Part shown: piece by piece, positions 8,401 through 15,981 of the stretch | How positions within the stretch are numbered: position 1 is the stretch's first letter | Layout: each line of letters starts with the position of its first letter | Origin: Bradyrhizobium sp. sGM-13 | GTDB taxonomy: Bacteria > Pseudomonadota > Alphaproteobacteria > Rhizobiales > Xanthobacteraceae | Direction: 5' to 3' | Length of the DNA: 64,000 bases | Assembly: GCF_018398875.1 (NCBI RefSeq) | Contig: NZ_JAGWDK010000027.1 | Span: 21,781-85,780 of the forward strand | The notes under the pieces: model-generated | What the model was told of the DNA's origin: nothing | The model's database searches: none | What the model saw: only the letters and a program-made list of their open reading frames with translations | Made by a program: the position numbers and the translations under genes

Positions 8401-9417
8401 TTAGCGGATCGGCGGGGCGTACTGGATACCGCCCTTGCTCCAGAGTTGGTTGAGGCCGCGGGCAATACCGAGCTTGGAGCCGGAACCGACATTGCGCTCG
8501 AAGGACTCGCCGTAATTGCCGACCGCCTTCACGATCCGCACCATCCAGTCCTTGGTCAGGCCGAGTTGCTCGCCCAGATTGCCGTCGGTGCCGACGGCGC
8601 GCTTGACCTCAGGTTTGTCGGACTTGGCCATCTCGTCCACATTCTTCTGCGTCAAGCCAAGCTCTTCGGCGCCGACCATCGCATAAAGCGTCCATTTCAC
8701 GATATCGAACCATTGATCGTCGCCATGGCGGACCATCGGCCCGAGCGGTTCTTTCGAGATCACCTCGGGCAGCACGACGTGCTCGGCCGGGTTGGCGACC
8801 TTCAGGCGTTCGGCATAGAGCTGGGAGACGTCGGACGTGAACACGTCGCACCGGCCGGACTCATAAGCCTTGACGGTCTCGTCGGCAGTCGCGAACGCGA
8901 TCACCTCGTATTTCATGTTGTTGCCCTTGAAGTAGTCGGCGAGGTTCTGCTCGGTGGTGGTGCCGGTCTGCACGCAAACCGACGCACTGTTGAGCTCCAG
9001 CGCCGAATTCACCTTCAGCGACTTCTTCACCAGGAAACCTTGGCCGTCATAATAGGTGACGCCGGTGAAGTTGGCGCCCAGCGAGGTATCGCGCGACAGC
9101 GTCCAGGTGGTGTTACGGGACAGCACGTCGATCTCGCCCGACTGCAGCGCGGTGAAACGGTCCTTGGCCGAGAGCGGCACGAACTTGATCTTGGTCGCGT
9201 CGTTGAAAATGGCAGCCGCGATCGCCCGGCAAATGTCGACGTCGAGCCCGGTCCAGTTACCCTTGTCGTCCGGCGTCGAGAAGCCCGGCAGGCCCTGGCT
9301 GACCCCACAGGACAGCATGCCCCGGTCCTTGATCGTCTTGAGGGTTTGCGCCGAGGCGGCCTGGGCCGAGAGGCCGACGGCAAGGGCAAGGGTAACAACC
9401 AGAGATATGCGTTTCAT
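8401..9417 (-). CDS. aapJ: General L-amino acid-binding periplasmic protein AapJ
   Basis: Periplasmic binding protein of the Aap importer, 338 residues. A cleavable signal peptide (MKRISLVVTLALAVGLSAQAASA, read as two short parts around residue 12) precedes the mature start QTLKTIKDRGMLSCGVSQG. The family-3 binding-protein motif GFSTPDDKGNWTGLDVDICR is clear, as is the second-lobe signature SVCVQTGTTTEQNLADYF. It is the first gene of the aap operon, read away from metC across a 335-base gap, with GAAAGG before its ATG. Confidence 0.95.
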   Translation of the reverse strand: MKRISLVVTLALAVGLSAQAASAQTLKTIKDRGMLSCGVSQGLPGFSTPDDKGNWTGLDVDICRAIAAAIFNDATKIKFVPLSAKDRFTALQSGEIDVLSRNTTWTLSRDTSLGANFTGVTYYDGQGFLVKKSLKVNSALELNSASVCVQTGTTTEQNLADYFKGNNMKYEVIAFATADETVKAYESGRCDVFTSDVSQLYAERLKVANPAEHVVLPEVISKEPLGPMVRHGDDQWFDIVKWTLYAMVGAEELGLTQKNVDEMAKSDKPEVKRAVGTDGNLGEQLGLTKDWMVRIVKAVGNYGESFERNVGSGSKLGIARGLNQLWSKGGIQYAPPIR

Positions 9418-9752
9418 GGGTTAGGCCTTTCAAGGGGACGTCCGGAGATCGTTTTAGGCAACGCCTGACGTTGTGGGGCCAACCCGCTGATCCCTCGCTG
9501 AAAAGCGTCGTCCCGACCGTGCATTTAGCGTGCCAATCCGGTCAGGCGGTGGATCTGATATCGCGGCAGGCCCCTCAACTTGCAGCGACTGTTCGTTGGC
9601 GCGCATCTCAGAACGACTGGCGTGCCGGGTCAAGGGGTTGACTGCCCTCTTCTGTCTCTTGTTATTAACGCACCCGGCCTCGACCCGCCGCTCGCCGGTG
9701 TTTTCGCGATCAAGTTGTGGCTGCGGCATAACGTCTTGGATAATGCAAACGC
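9418..9752. other. Divergent promoter region between aapJ and metC
   Basis: A 335-base gap with no gene. It must carry the promoters for the aap operon and for metC. One candidate for metC is listed separately. The SAM-II riboswitch pattern sometimes found before methionine genes in alphaproteobacteria was looked for and not seen. Confidence 0.6.
9638..9667 (+). promoter_or_regulatory. Possible sigma-70 promoter for metC
   Basis: TTGACT at 9638-9643 and TTATTA at 9662-9667 are separated by 18 bases and lie about 85 bases before the metC ATG. The match is fair, and the assignment rests on sequence alone. Confidence 0.3.
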
Positions 9753-10946
9753 ATGAGCTTTTCGCACGACGGTCCGTCCAACCCGCAAAAGCCCGAAACC
9801 AGACTGGTCACGGCGGGCCGCGACACCAAGGGACAAAGGGGGTTCGTCAATCCGGCGGTGTACCACGGGTCGACCGTGCTCTACCCGACCGCCGAGGACC
9901 TGCACGCCCACCGCGCCGAATTCTCATACGGGCGTCACGGGAGCCCGACCACACTGGCGCTGCAGGACGTGCTGATATCGCTGGAAGGGCCGCAATGCGC
10001 CGGTGTCGGCCTGGCGCCGTCGGGCCTTGCCGCAATCACCACCGCCCTGCTGTCGGTCTTGAAGGCCGGTGATCATCTGCTGGTGACCGATAACGTCTAT
10101 CGGCCGTCGCGCAACTTCTGCAACGGCATGCTGACCCGTTACGGCGTCGAGGTCGGCTATTTCGACCCGCTGGTCGGCGCCGGGATCGAGAAACTGTTCA
10201 AACCGAACACCAGGGCGGTGCTGGTCGAGGCGCCGGGCTCGCAATCGTTTGAAATGAGCGACATCCCTGTCATCGCTGAAGTCGCGCATGCAAGGGACGC
10301 GCTCGTCATCGACGACAACACCTGGGCGACGCCACTGTTTCACCGCTCGCTCGACCAGGGCGTCGACATCAGCATGCAGGCCGCTACCAAATATATCGGC
10401 GGCCATTCCGACATCATGTTCGGCACGATTTCGGCGAATGCAAAAGCCTGGCCGCTGCTCACCGAGGGTATCCGCCTGCTCGGCGTCTGCGCCGGACCTG
10501 ACGACGTATTCCTGGCGCTGCGCGGTACCCGCACGCTGTCGGTGCGGCTCGCGCAGCATTATCGCTCGGGCCTGGAAATGGCGCGCTGGCTCGCCGGCCG
10601 CCCCGAAGTCCTGCAGGTCTTGCATCCGGCGCTCGAAAGCCATCCCGGCCACGCGATCTGGAAGCGCGACTTCACCGGCGCCTCCGGCCTGTTCAGCATC
10701 GTGCTGAAGCCGGTGCCGCAGAAGGCGGTCGATGCCCTGCTCGATGCGGTCAGGCTGTTTGGCATGGGCTATTCGTGGGGCGGCTTCGAAAGCCTCATCA
10801 TCCCGTTCGACTGCGATCCCTACCGCACGGCGACCAAATGGTCTCCCGGCGGGCCGACGCTGCGGCTCCACATCGGCCTGGAGAATGTCGACGACCTCAA
10901 GGCCGATCTCGAGCGCGGCTTTGCGGCGTTGAGGGCTGCCGTTTAG
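9753..10946 (+). CDS. metC: Cystathionine beta-lyase
   Basis: PLP enzyme of the Cys/Met metabolism family, 397 residues, which cleaves cystathionine to homocysteine, pyruvate and ammonia in methionine synthesis. Evidence includes the N-terminal NPAVYHGSTVLYPT, the YGRHGSPTTLALQD motif, the phosphate-binding LAPSGLAAITTALL, the cofactor aspartate in VIDDNTWATP and the PLP lysine in MQAATKYIGGHSDIMFG (Lys213). The C-terminal GYSWGGFESLIIP is typical of MetC rather than of cystathionine gamma-synthase. It is monocistronic and followed directly by a repeat element. Confidence 0.92.
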   Translation: MSFSHDGPSNPQKPETRLVTAGRDTKGQRGFVNPAVYHGSTVLYPTAEDLHAHRAEFSYGRHGSPTTLALQDVLISLEGPQCAGVGLAPSGLAAITTALLSVLKAGDHLLVTDNVYRPSRNFCNGMLTRYGVEVGYFDPLVGAGIEKLFKPNTRAVLVEAPGSQSFEMSDIPVIAEVAHARDALVIDDNTWATPLFHRSLDQGVDISMQAATKYIGGHSDIMFGTISANAKAWPLLTEGIRLLGVCAGPDDVFLALRGTRTLSVRLAQHYRSGLEMARWLAGRPEVLQVLHPALESHPGHAIWKRDFTGASGLFSIVLKPVPQKAVDALLDAVRLFGMGYSWGGFESLIIPFDCDPYRTATKWSPGGPTLRLHIGLENVDDLKADLERGFAALRAAV

Positions 10947-11045
10947 CGCGTTTTCCAGCGAAGTGGACACCGGTTCGCGTCAAGAAAACGCGTCAAACAA
11001 GAATCGAGCCCGGTTCTGATTCAATCAGAACCGAAAAGGCTCTAG
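10947..11045. repeat. Dispersed intergenic repeat with two nested palindromes
   Basis: The first palindrome has perfect 9-base arms CGCGTTTTC (10947-10955) and GAAAACGCG (10984-10992). The second is CGGTTCTGATT-C-AATCAGAACCG (11011-11033) flanked by GAGCC and GGCTC. The element starts at the base after the metC stop and could serve as its terminator. From memory, near-identical sequence recurs in intergenic DNA of Bradyrhizobium and relatives; a second copy is not present in this window. Confidence 0.65.
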
Positions 11046-11116
11046 GTGGTGTGGACTCTAAGGATTCGCCTTTAGGAGCAAATCAGATTCATAGGGGACT
11101 CCGCTGCCAACGCTTT

Positions 11117-14100
11117 TCACGCGAGCAATTCGTGGGGCAAATGAGCTATGGAATGGTGCTGACCGTTATTGTCGTGACTGGTCGCGTGTTCCGCCAAAGC
11201 AGCTGAGCCCATCTTAAGGATTGCCGCCAGCTCGGCGCCATGAACGAGGAGAACGGGCGTATCGTTAAGCGCTTCTAGCTCAACGGCCGCGGAGGGGCTG
11301 GAACGGGGAGCCTGATCTTTGAAGTGGAATGCCAGTTCGTGGCCAGCGCCGCCGGCCCCGCACGCGGGTTCGGCCGGCTGGGGGGTGGCCGCTGATGCGT
11401 TCGCAGAGGCAGAGTGCGAAGCGTGCGGCGAGTTGCCATGGCCGCCACCGTTACCCCGTGTCACGCTAGGTTCGACGGCCTCGGCCACTTCCATAGTGCT
11501 TGCGGATGCCCAGTGTGAAGAGTGCGAGTTGTGGCCGACGCCGTTGCCCGATGTGACGTCCGGTTCGGTTAATTCGCCGGCCGCCAACGCCTTTGCAGAG
11601 GCCGAGGGCAAAGCGTGCGGCGAGTTGCCGTGGCCGCCAGCCTTACCCGGTGCGACGCCAGATTCGACCGGCTCGACCGCTTCCATAGTGCTCGCGGATG
11701 CCGAGTGTGAAGAGTGCGAGTTGTTGTGGCCCACGCCGTTGCCCGATGCGACGTCCGGTTCGGTTAATTCGCCGGCCGCCAACGCCTTTGCAGAGGCCGA
11801 GTGTGAAGCATGCTGCGAGTTACCGTGGCCGCCACCCTTACCCGGTGCGACGCCAGATTCGACGGGCTCGGCCGCTTCCATAGTGCTTGCGGATGCCGAG
11901 TGTGAAGAGTGCGAATTGTTGTGACCGACGCCGTTGCCCGATGCAACGCCCGGTTCGGTTGATTCGCCGGCCGCCAATGCCTTTGCAGAGGCCGAAGGCG
12001 AAGCGTGCGGCGAGTTGCCATGGCCGCCACTGTTACCCCGTGTCACGCCAGATTCGACGGGCTCTGCGACTGCTACCGGGGCGGCGCTTTGCATCCCAAA
12101 CTCGAGAATTTCAAACCCGATAGCTGCGGATGCCTTGCCATTCCCGGTTGCTATAGCCCCGTTGTTCGTGTGGACCGGCTCCTTCTTGAAAGTGAGATTT
12201 TCCTCGGTCAGGACCGTCGCCTGGTTATGAGCAAGCTCGATTGATGATACGTGAACCGCATCATCGTCGCTCTCCTCGGTTGCATAAGTTGGATCGTCGC
12301 CGAAATTGGTGAGCCTACTCGAAACGTTGGAACCGACCCGGTCTCGCCCGAAATGGAATCTCAAGCCGTCGTCGGCAGGCATGGCCCAGATATCAGCCGT
12401 TACGAGCTCGCTCTCGCTCGCAGCCGTAGCCAGCTCGGTGCCCGCCGTGAGAACGGTCCCATCGCTCGCAGTCGCCACTAGCAGCGCAGGATCGATTCCT
12501 TCCAAAACCGCTGCGACAGCCGCCGCTTCCTGCTCGTAGACGAAATCCGACTCGGCAACGGACACAACTCCCTGCAAATGGATTTCCAGCAGGCCCGGAT
12601 CGCCGATATCAAGGCTGCGATCCGTCGGATTCACATAGATGATCGTTTCATTGCTCGCGGGGTTGTAGATCCAGGCGAGGGTATGCGGCGGCACGGACTT
12701 GCTTGCTGACGTCAGGTGCAGGAACGCCAGAGCGCCGAAAGCCGCCAGGTTGATCTTGTCCTCCCCCGATGTGAAATCGATGATGGTGTCATAGACAAAG
12801 ATGTCATCATCCTTGCTGCCCGTCAGCTGGTCACCGTCATATCCGTCGATGATGGTATCGCTACCGTTGTTGCCGTTGATGGTGTCGCTGCCGGATACTC
12901 CGTAGATCGTGTCGTCTCCACCACCCCTAATCGTATCGTTCCCTGAGCCTCCGTAGATAACGTCCACTAAGCCGGTGCCGTTGAGGGTGTCGTCACCGGC
13001 GACGCCATGGATTATGCGGGCCGCGTTACCTTCTCCTGCGACGCCGTCGTCTCCAAACGCGAGCGGCAGGTGGGAGTCGTGGACAACTGGCCCCGAAGCC
13101 AGGTTGTCAACATCGTTGGGGTTTACATGGCTGGCGTCATGAATAGTGATCGTCGCCACTTCTGCGGCGCCATCCAGAGTGGCGACCGTGGATGTGTCGA
13201 TCAGCGTTTCGCCCGGGTCGAGCACCTGCACTGCGGCATGGGAGTTGTCGAGCGTGCAGATCCCCACGGCGGCGGCCGTCATGCTGAAGGTGCCATAGCC
13301 TCCATGACTCTTTATCGGAGGCGAGGCAAACTCCAGCGGTGGGAGCTGCTGCTGCGCGGTGGAGCCGCCGGTCTGGTTAATCGCTTGCAGCAGCGGCGAA
13401 ACGAAACGATAGGGCGTGCCGGATCCAATCGGGCCGTAGCCTTTCGGGAAGTTGGAGAGGACGGCCTGCTCAGCCGCGTGCAGATCTTCCATTCTCGCCG
13501 CCAAGTGCGAGATTTGGTTCACCTTAGTTGGGGAGCCCCTCTGGGTGAGCACGACCGTGTCAGCGGGATCTGCAGCGATGACGTGCCCGAGGATCGATTT
13601 CTTCCAGAGCTCAAGTACGGAGTGCTCAAGATCCTTGTAGGTGGTGCTGTCCTCATCCAGGAAGGTGTTGTTCGCGTCCGACGGCTTGATGTGGCTCAAG
13701 ATTGCGAACGCCAGCGCGGCGAGCGAGAGCGCGCCGGAGCCAGTGGATCGTTGTAACAACGCGATCGTAGCGAGCACGGTTCTATTACTGATCTCAAGCT
13801 TATGAAATATGTTGTAGAGGTGTACTTTGACTGTGCCTGGCGAAACGTTCAGCTGGCGCGCAATCTCCTTGTTCGACAGACCTTCGGCCACCAGTCGTAT
13901 GATTTCGCGCTCGCGACACGTGAGCACCCTCATCATTCTTTCGATTTTGGCGCCGTCTACTTCCTTCCCGTTTGGCGAGAGCTCCTGGGACGATTTCGGT
14001 CGCGCACTGGTGCCCTCCGTCATCAGCCTCAGGGAACGCAGAATGGTGTCGGGGTTTGCGTAGTTCGAAATTGCACTGCAAGCGCCGGCCGCGATTGCCG

Positions 14101-14413
14101 CGGTGAGATCGTCATCTCCTTCGGGTTCGGCAAAGAACACCAGCCGAGTGGGAAGATCCTCGGCTTTCGCAATGGCGAGTATCTCGGACACCGTCAGGTC
14201 AGGCAACGTATTAGCAATGAGCGCGACGTCGGGTGCCAAATTCCGAATCGCATCGAGGCAGCTTTTTCCGCGGCTACACGACGCAACAATCTCGAAGTCG
14301 TGCTGTGCTGCGAATAGGGACCTCAACCCCTGCAGAACGATCGGTTGCCGATCTGCGATCACCAGCCGGATGCAGTGCGTGAATGTTCCTTTGTCCGCGG
14401 ACACATCTAACAT
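11117..14413 (-). CDS. Fusion of degenerate receiver and LuxR-type HTH with RTX calcium-binding repeats and a tandem-repeat tail
   Basis: A 1098-residue protein with four zones. Residues 15-135 look like a NarL-type receiver, but the phosphoacceptor Asp is Ala67 (LIANTLP), the acidic pair is Asp21-Arg22, and the lysine position is Asn118, so phosphorylation is unlikely. Residues 160-220 form an intact LuxR helix-turn-helix (LTCREREIIRLVAEGLSNKE, then GTVKVHLYNIFHKL). Residues 226-242 are hydrophobic (GALSLAALAFAILSHI), possibly a membrane span. Residues about 467-546 carry RTX nonapeptides (GGSGNDTIRGGGDDTIYG, SGSDTINGNNGSDTI) ending in FTSGEDKINL. Residues 784-1009 are a Ser/His/Gly tandem repeat. 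One open frame spans all zones. Function unknown; a membrane-tethered calcium-responsive regulator is an inference. Confidence 0.8.
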   Translation of the reverse strand: MLDVSADKGTFTHCIRLVIADRQPIVLQGLRSLFAAQHDFEIVASCSRGKSCLDAIRNLAPDVALIANTLPDLTVSEILAIAKAEDLPTRLVFFAEPEGDDDLTAAIAAGACSAISNYANPDTILRSLRLMTEGTSARPKSSQELSPNGKEVDGAKIERMMRVLTCREREIIRLVAEGLSNKEIARQLNVSPGTVKVHLYNIFHKLEISNRTVLATIALLQRSTGSGALSLAALAFAILSHIKPSDANNTFLDEDSTTYKDLEHSVLELWKKSILGHVIAADPADTVVLTQRGSPTKVNQISHLAARMEDLHAAEQAVLSNFPKGYGPIGSGTPYRFVSPLLQAINQTGGSTAQQQLPPLEFASPPIKSHGGYGTFSMTAAAVGICTLDNSHAAVQVLDPGETLIDTSTVATLDGAAEVATITIHDASHVNPNDVDNLASGPVVHDSHLPLAFGDDGVAGEGNAARIIHGVAGDDTLNGTGLVDVIYGGSGNDTIRGGGDDTIYGVSGSDTINGNNGSDTIIDGYDGDQLTGSKDDDIFVYDTIIDFTSGEDKINLAAFGALAFLHLTSASKSVPPHTLAWIYNPASNETIIYVNPTDRSLDIGDPGLLEIHLQGVVSVAESDFVYEQEAAAVAAVLEGIDPALLVATASDGTVLTAGTELATAASESELVTADIWAMPADDGLRFHFGRDRVGSNVSSRLTNFGDDPTYATEESDDDAVHVSSIELAHNQATVLTEENLTFKKEPVHTNNGAIATGNGKASAAIGFEILEFGMQSAAPVAVAEPVESGVTRGNSGGHGNSPHASPSASAKALAAGESTEPGVASGNGVGHNNSHSSHSASASTMEAAEPVESGVAPGKGGGHGNSQHASHSASAKALAAGELTEPDVASGNGVGHNNSHSSHSASASTMEAVEPVESGVAPGKAGGHGNSPHALPSASAKALAAGELTEPDVTSGNGVGHNSHSSHWASASTMEVAEAVEPSVTRGNGGGHGNSPHASHSASANASAATPQPAEPACGAGGAGHELAFHFKDQAPRSSPSAAVELEALNDTPVLLVHGAELAAILKMGSAALAEHATSHDNNGQHHSIAHLPHELLA
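11387..12064 (-). repeat. In-frame tandem repeat of about 195 bases (3.5 copies)
   Basis: The repeat encodes residues 784-1009 of the LuxR-RTX protein. Units of 65, 65 and 64 residues are followed by a half unit of 32. Each unit splits into two related halves: EPVESGVAPGKGGGHGNSQH with HASHSASAKALAAG, and ELTEPDVASGNGVGHNNSHS with SHSASASTMEA. Copies differ by a few substitutions and one missing Asn. The number of copies is likely to vary between strains. Confidence 0.9.
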
Positions 14414-14791
14414 GGGCTTGACCTCGCCTGCCCAGCGCGGTGCCTTAGTCCTCTTGCTACCCCAACACCAAATCTAAACTGTCTGGCGTCGGCAGCCCGG
14501 GTTGCCCGCCGCAGTATCTGAACCGGATAACTCATTCCCCGAGGGGAAGGCGAGAAAGCTGCCATCGGTTTGCGTCTTGGTGCGCTGCGAGATGCGTCCA
14601 ACCCACTTAGAACTCTCAAATATCATGCGTTCAGCATGAACCTTTTTTGTATCCCACTGCAAGCCCGAGTTCTAGCTTGATTGGACTGGACGCGAAAATG
14701 GCTGATTGTGCAGTGTCGCAGTTGTATCCGGCAAGCTTGGTTGTAGTGCACTGGTGTTGAACATTTCTCGCTTTGCCGTATCTTACGTTTT
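14414..14791. other. Upstream region of the LuxR-RTX gene, no gene seen
   Basis: About 380 bases, clearly richer in A+T than the surroundings near 14620-14800. It holds a short perfect inverted repeat TCATGC-gttca-GCATGA (14623-14639) and a TTCCCCGAGGGGAA palindrome near 14535. Either could be a regulatory site; the gene product itself is a candidate ligand. Nothing here looks coding. Confidence 0.4.
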
Positions 14792-14943
14792 ATGGATCGC
14801 GAGCAAGAAGAATTGGCAATCCATGAAAAGTTGGCGCGCTGTAGACAGCTTGCCAAAGAGTACGTTAGTGAACCAACGGCAGCTCACCTTCGGAATTAGA
14901 GGCAGAGTTACTGGCTCAGCTTCGCCGACTAGAGGAGCAGTGA
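14792..14943 (+). pseudogene. Frameshifted small coiled-coil gene
   Basis: The frame from ATG 14792 reads MDREQEELAIHEKLARCRQL then AKEYVSEPTAAHLRN and stops at 14899. Shifting by one base at about 14895 gives LEAELLAQLRRLEEQ and a stop at 14941-14943. One inserted base would restore a 50-residue acidic helical protein of a kind I recall as multi-copy and uncharacterised in Bradyrhizobium. The shift could also be a sequencing error. Confidence 0.55.
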
Positions 14944-15242
14944 GGCCGGCCCTGTTTCAGCCTCTTCTTCACGGCGCCGCCCCGGACACCTGTCAGTCGA
15001 CATCGATAGCAGCAGGGCGAGTTTCCGACCAAGCTCATCAAGTTGGTCCGGCAGCTAGCGCCCTTCTCGCTTGGCTTCCCTCGAGGATCGCAATGATCCT
15101 ACAGTGCAGATAGCAGAGATCTTCCAGACCGATTACTGATTACTGTAAGCGTGTTGCGTTAGTTCCAGCCTCGGAACTAAAATGCCGCAAGCGACGTAAG
15201 CAATCCAAGCCCCACCCTCTGAACAGAGCATCGTGCAGAAAA
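14944..15242. other. Non-coding stretch with one hairpin
   Basis: No gene is convincing. A hairpin TTAGTTCC-agcctc-GGAACTAA lies near 15160-15181, with further pairing TTGCG/CGCAA outside it. Its role is unknown. Confidence 0.35.
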
Positions 15243-15452
15243 ATGCGAGGCCGAAGCACTGCTTGGGTCGACACCGGGGCCGAAGAAGAGGCTCTGCTGG
15301 AAAAGATCAGACAGCTAGAGACTGCTGCTCGCATAATCGAGTGGCTATCATCGCTGGGCCTGTACCCTACGGAACTGGGGGCCGGCAGACCAGCCTCCGG
15401 GCTGGGATTGTCTGGGAAGACGACCGGAGGCCGCCGTAGTACGCCGGCGTGA
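15243..15452 (+). CDS. Small hypothetical protein, doubtful
   Basis: A 69-residue frame with a plausible amphipathic helix (EEEALLEKIRQLETAARIIE) and an unstructured tail (GLSGKTTGGRRSTPA). There is no clear ribosome site. It resembles the acidic helical type of the broken gene at 14792 in character, not in sequence. It may be a gene remnant in this accessory stretch. Confidence 0.3.
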   Translation: MRGRSTAWVDTGAEEEALLEKIRQLETAARIIEWLSSLGLYPTELGAGRPASGLGLSGKTTGGRRSTPA

Positions 15453-15512
15453 GAGTTCGTTCCTAAATTGTCCGCGTAGTTCTACGAAGACCCCAGGTCT
15501 CGGCAGATGCTC

Positions 15513-15755
15513 TCACCCGTCGACGCGGGCGAGCCGAGGTTCTGCTCCCTGATCCGGCCGCACGTCGGCGCCGCGATGGCCGCAAACCGAGCAGACGAAT
15601 AGGGCCTCCAGATCGGACAGCCGCAGGCTCTCGGGCCAGCAGTCAGCGTCTATCACAACCGAATGCGAGCACTTGTAGTCGCCGCAGAACACATGCAGCC
15701 GGCGAGCGCCGGACTGCCGCATTTGCCCAAGGGTGATCGTCTGCTCAAGTAGCAT
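15513..15755 (-). CDS. Small conserved zinc-ribbon-like protein
   Basis: A short protein with two cysteine pairs, CGDYKCSHS and CSVCGHRGADVRPD, that could form a zinc ribbon. From memory, many small Bradyrhizobium proteins share the GDYKCSHSV and CGHRGADVRPD motifs; their function is unknown. The ATG at 15755 gives 80 residues starting MLLEQTITLGQMRQSGARRL. The frame is open to 15824, but family members usually begin near the TLGQM motif. The C-terminus has a few extra residues after the usual end. No operon partner. Confidence 0.7.
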   Translation of the reverse strand: MLLEQTITLGQMRQSGARRLHVFCGDYKCSHSVVIDADCWPESLRLSDLEALFVCSVCGHRGADVRPDQGAEPRLARVDG

Positions 15756-15981
15756 GCACGAAATTCTGCCAAGAGTCACAGCCAGTCTGAATATGGCATC
15801 CGCCATAGATTGACTGAGTGGCACGGTCCGGCGGGGCTCATCCGGAAGGTGGACCGGGCCACCTACCAGAGAGTCAAGCAGCGGCCCCGGAGCTCTCCGA
15901 CTGCTCCGAGGCTGCCACCTGCCTCGACCATCGCCAATCCTCGTCCGCCGAACTTGCGATTCAGGACCCTAGGCCGGCGCT

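Noticed and set aside
9660..9752. SAM-II riboswitch before metC
   Set aside because: The conserved pseudoknot sequence of SAM-II was not found in the leader.
11387..12064. Regular repeats considered as a possible CRISPR array
   Set aside because: The repeats are adjacent without unique spacers, have a period of about 195 bases and keep the reading frame, so they are protein-coding tandem repeats.
15172..15200. Possible EcfG-type promoter (GGAAC, then CGTA 17 bases later)
   Set aside because: The -10 element deviates from CGTT and no clear gene starts at the right distance; GGAAC also belongs to a hairpin there.
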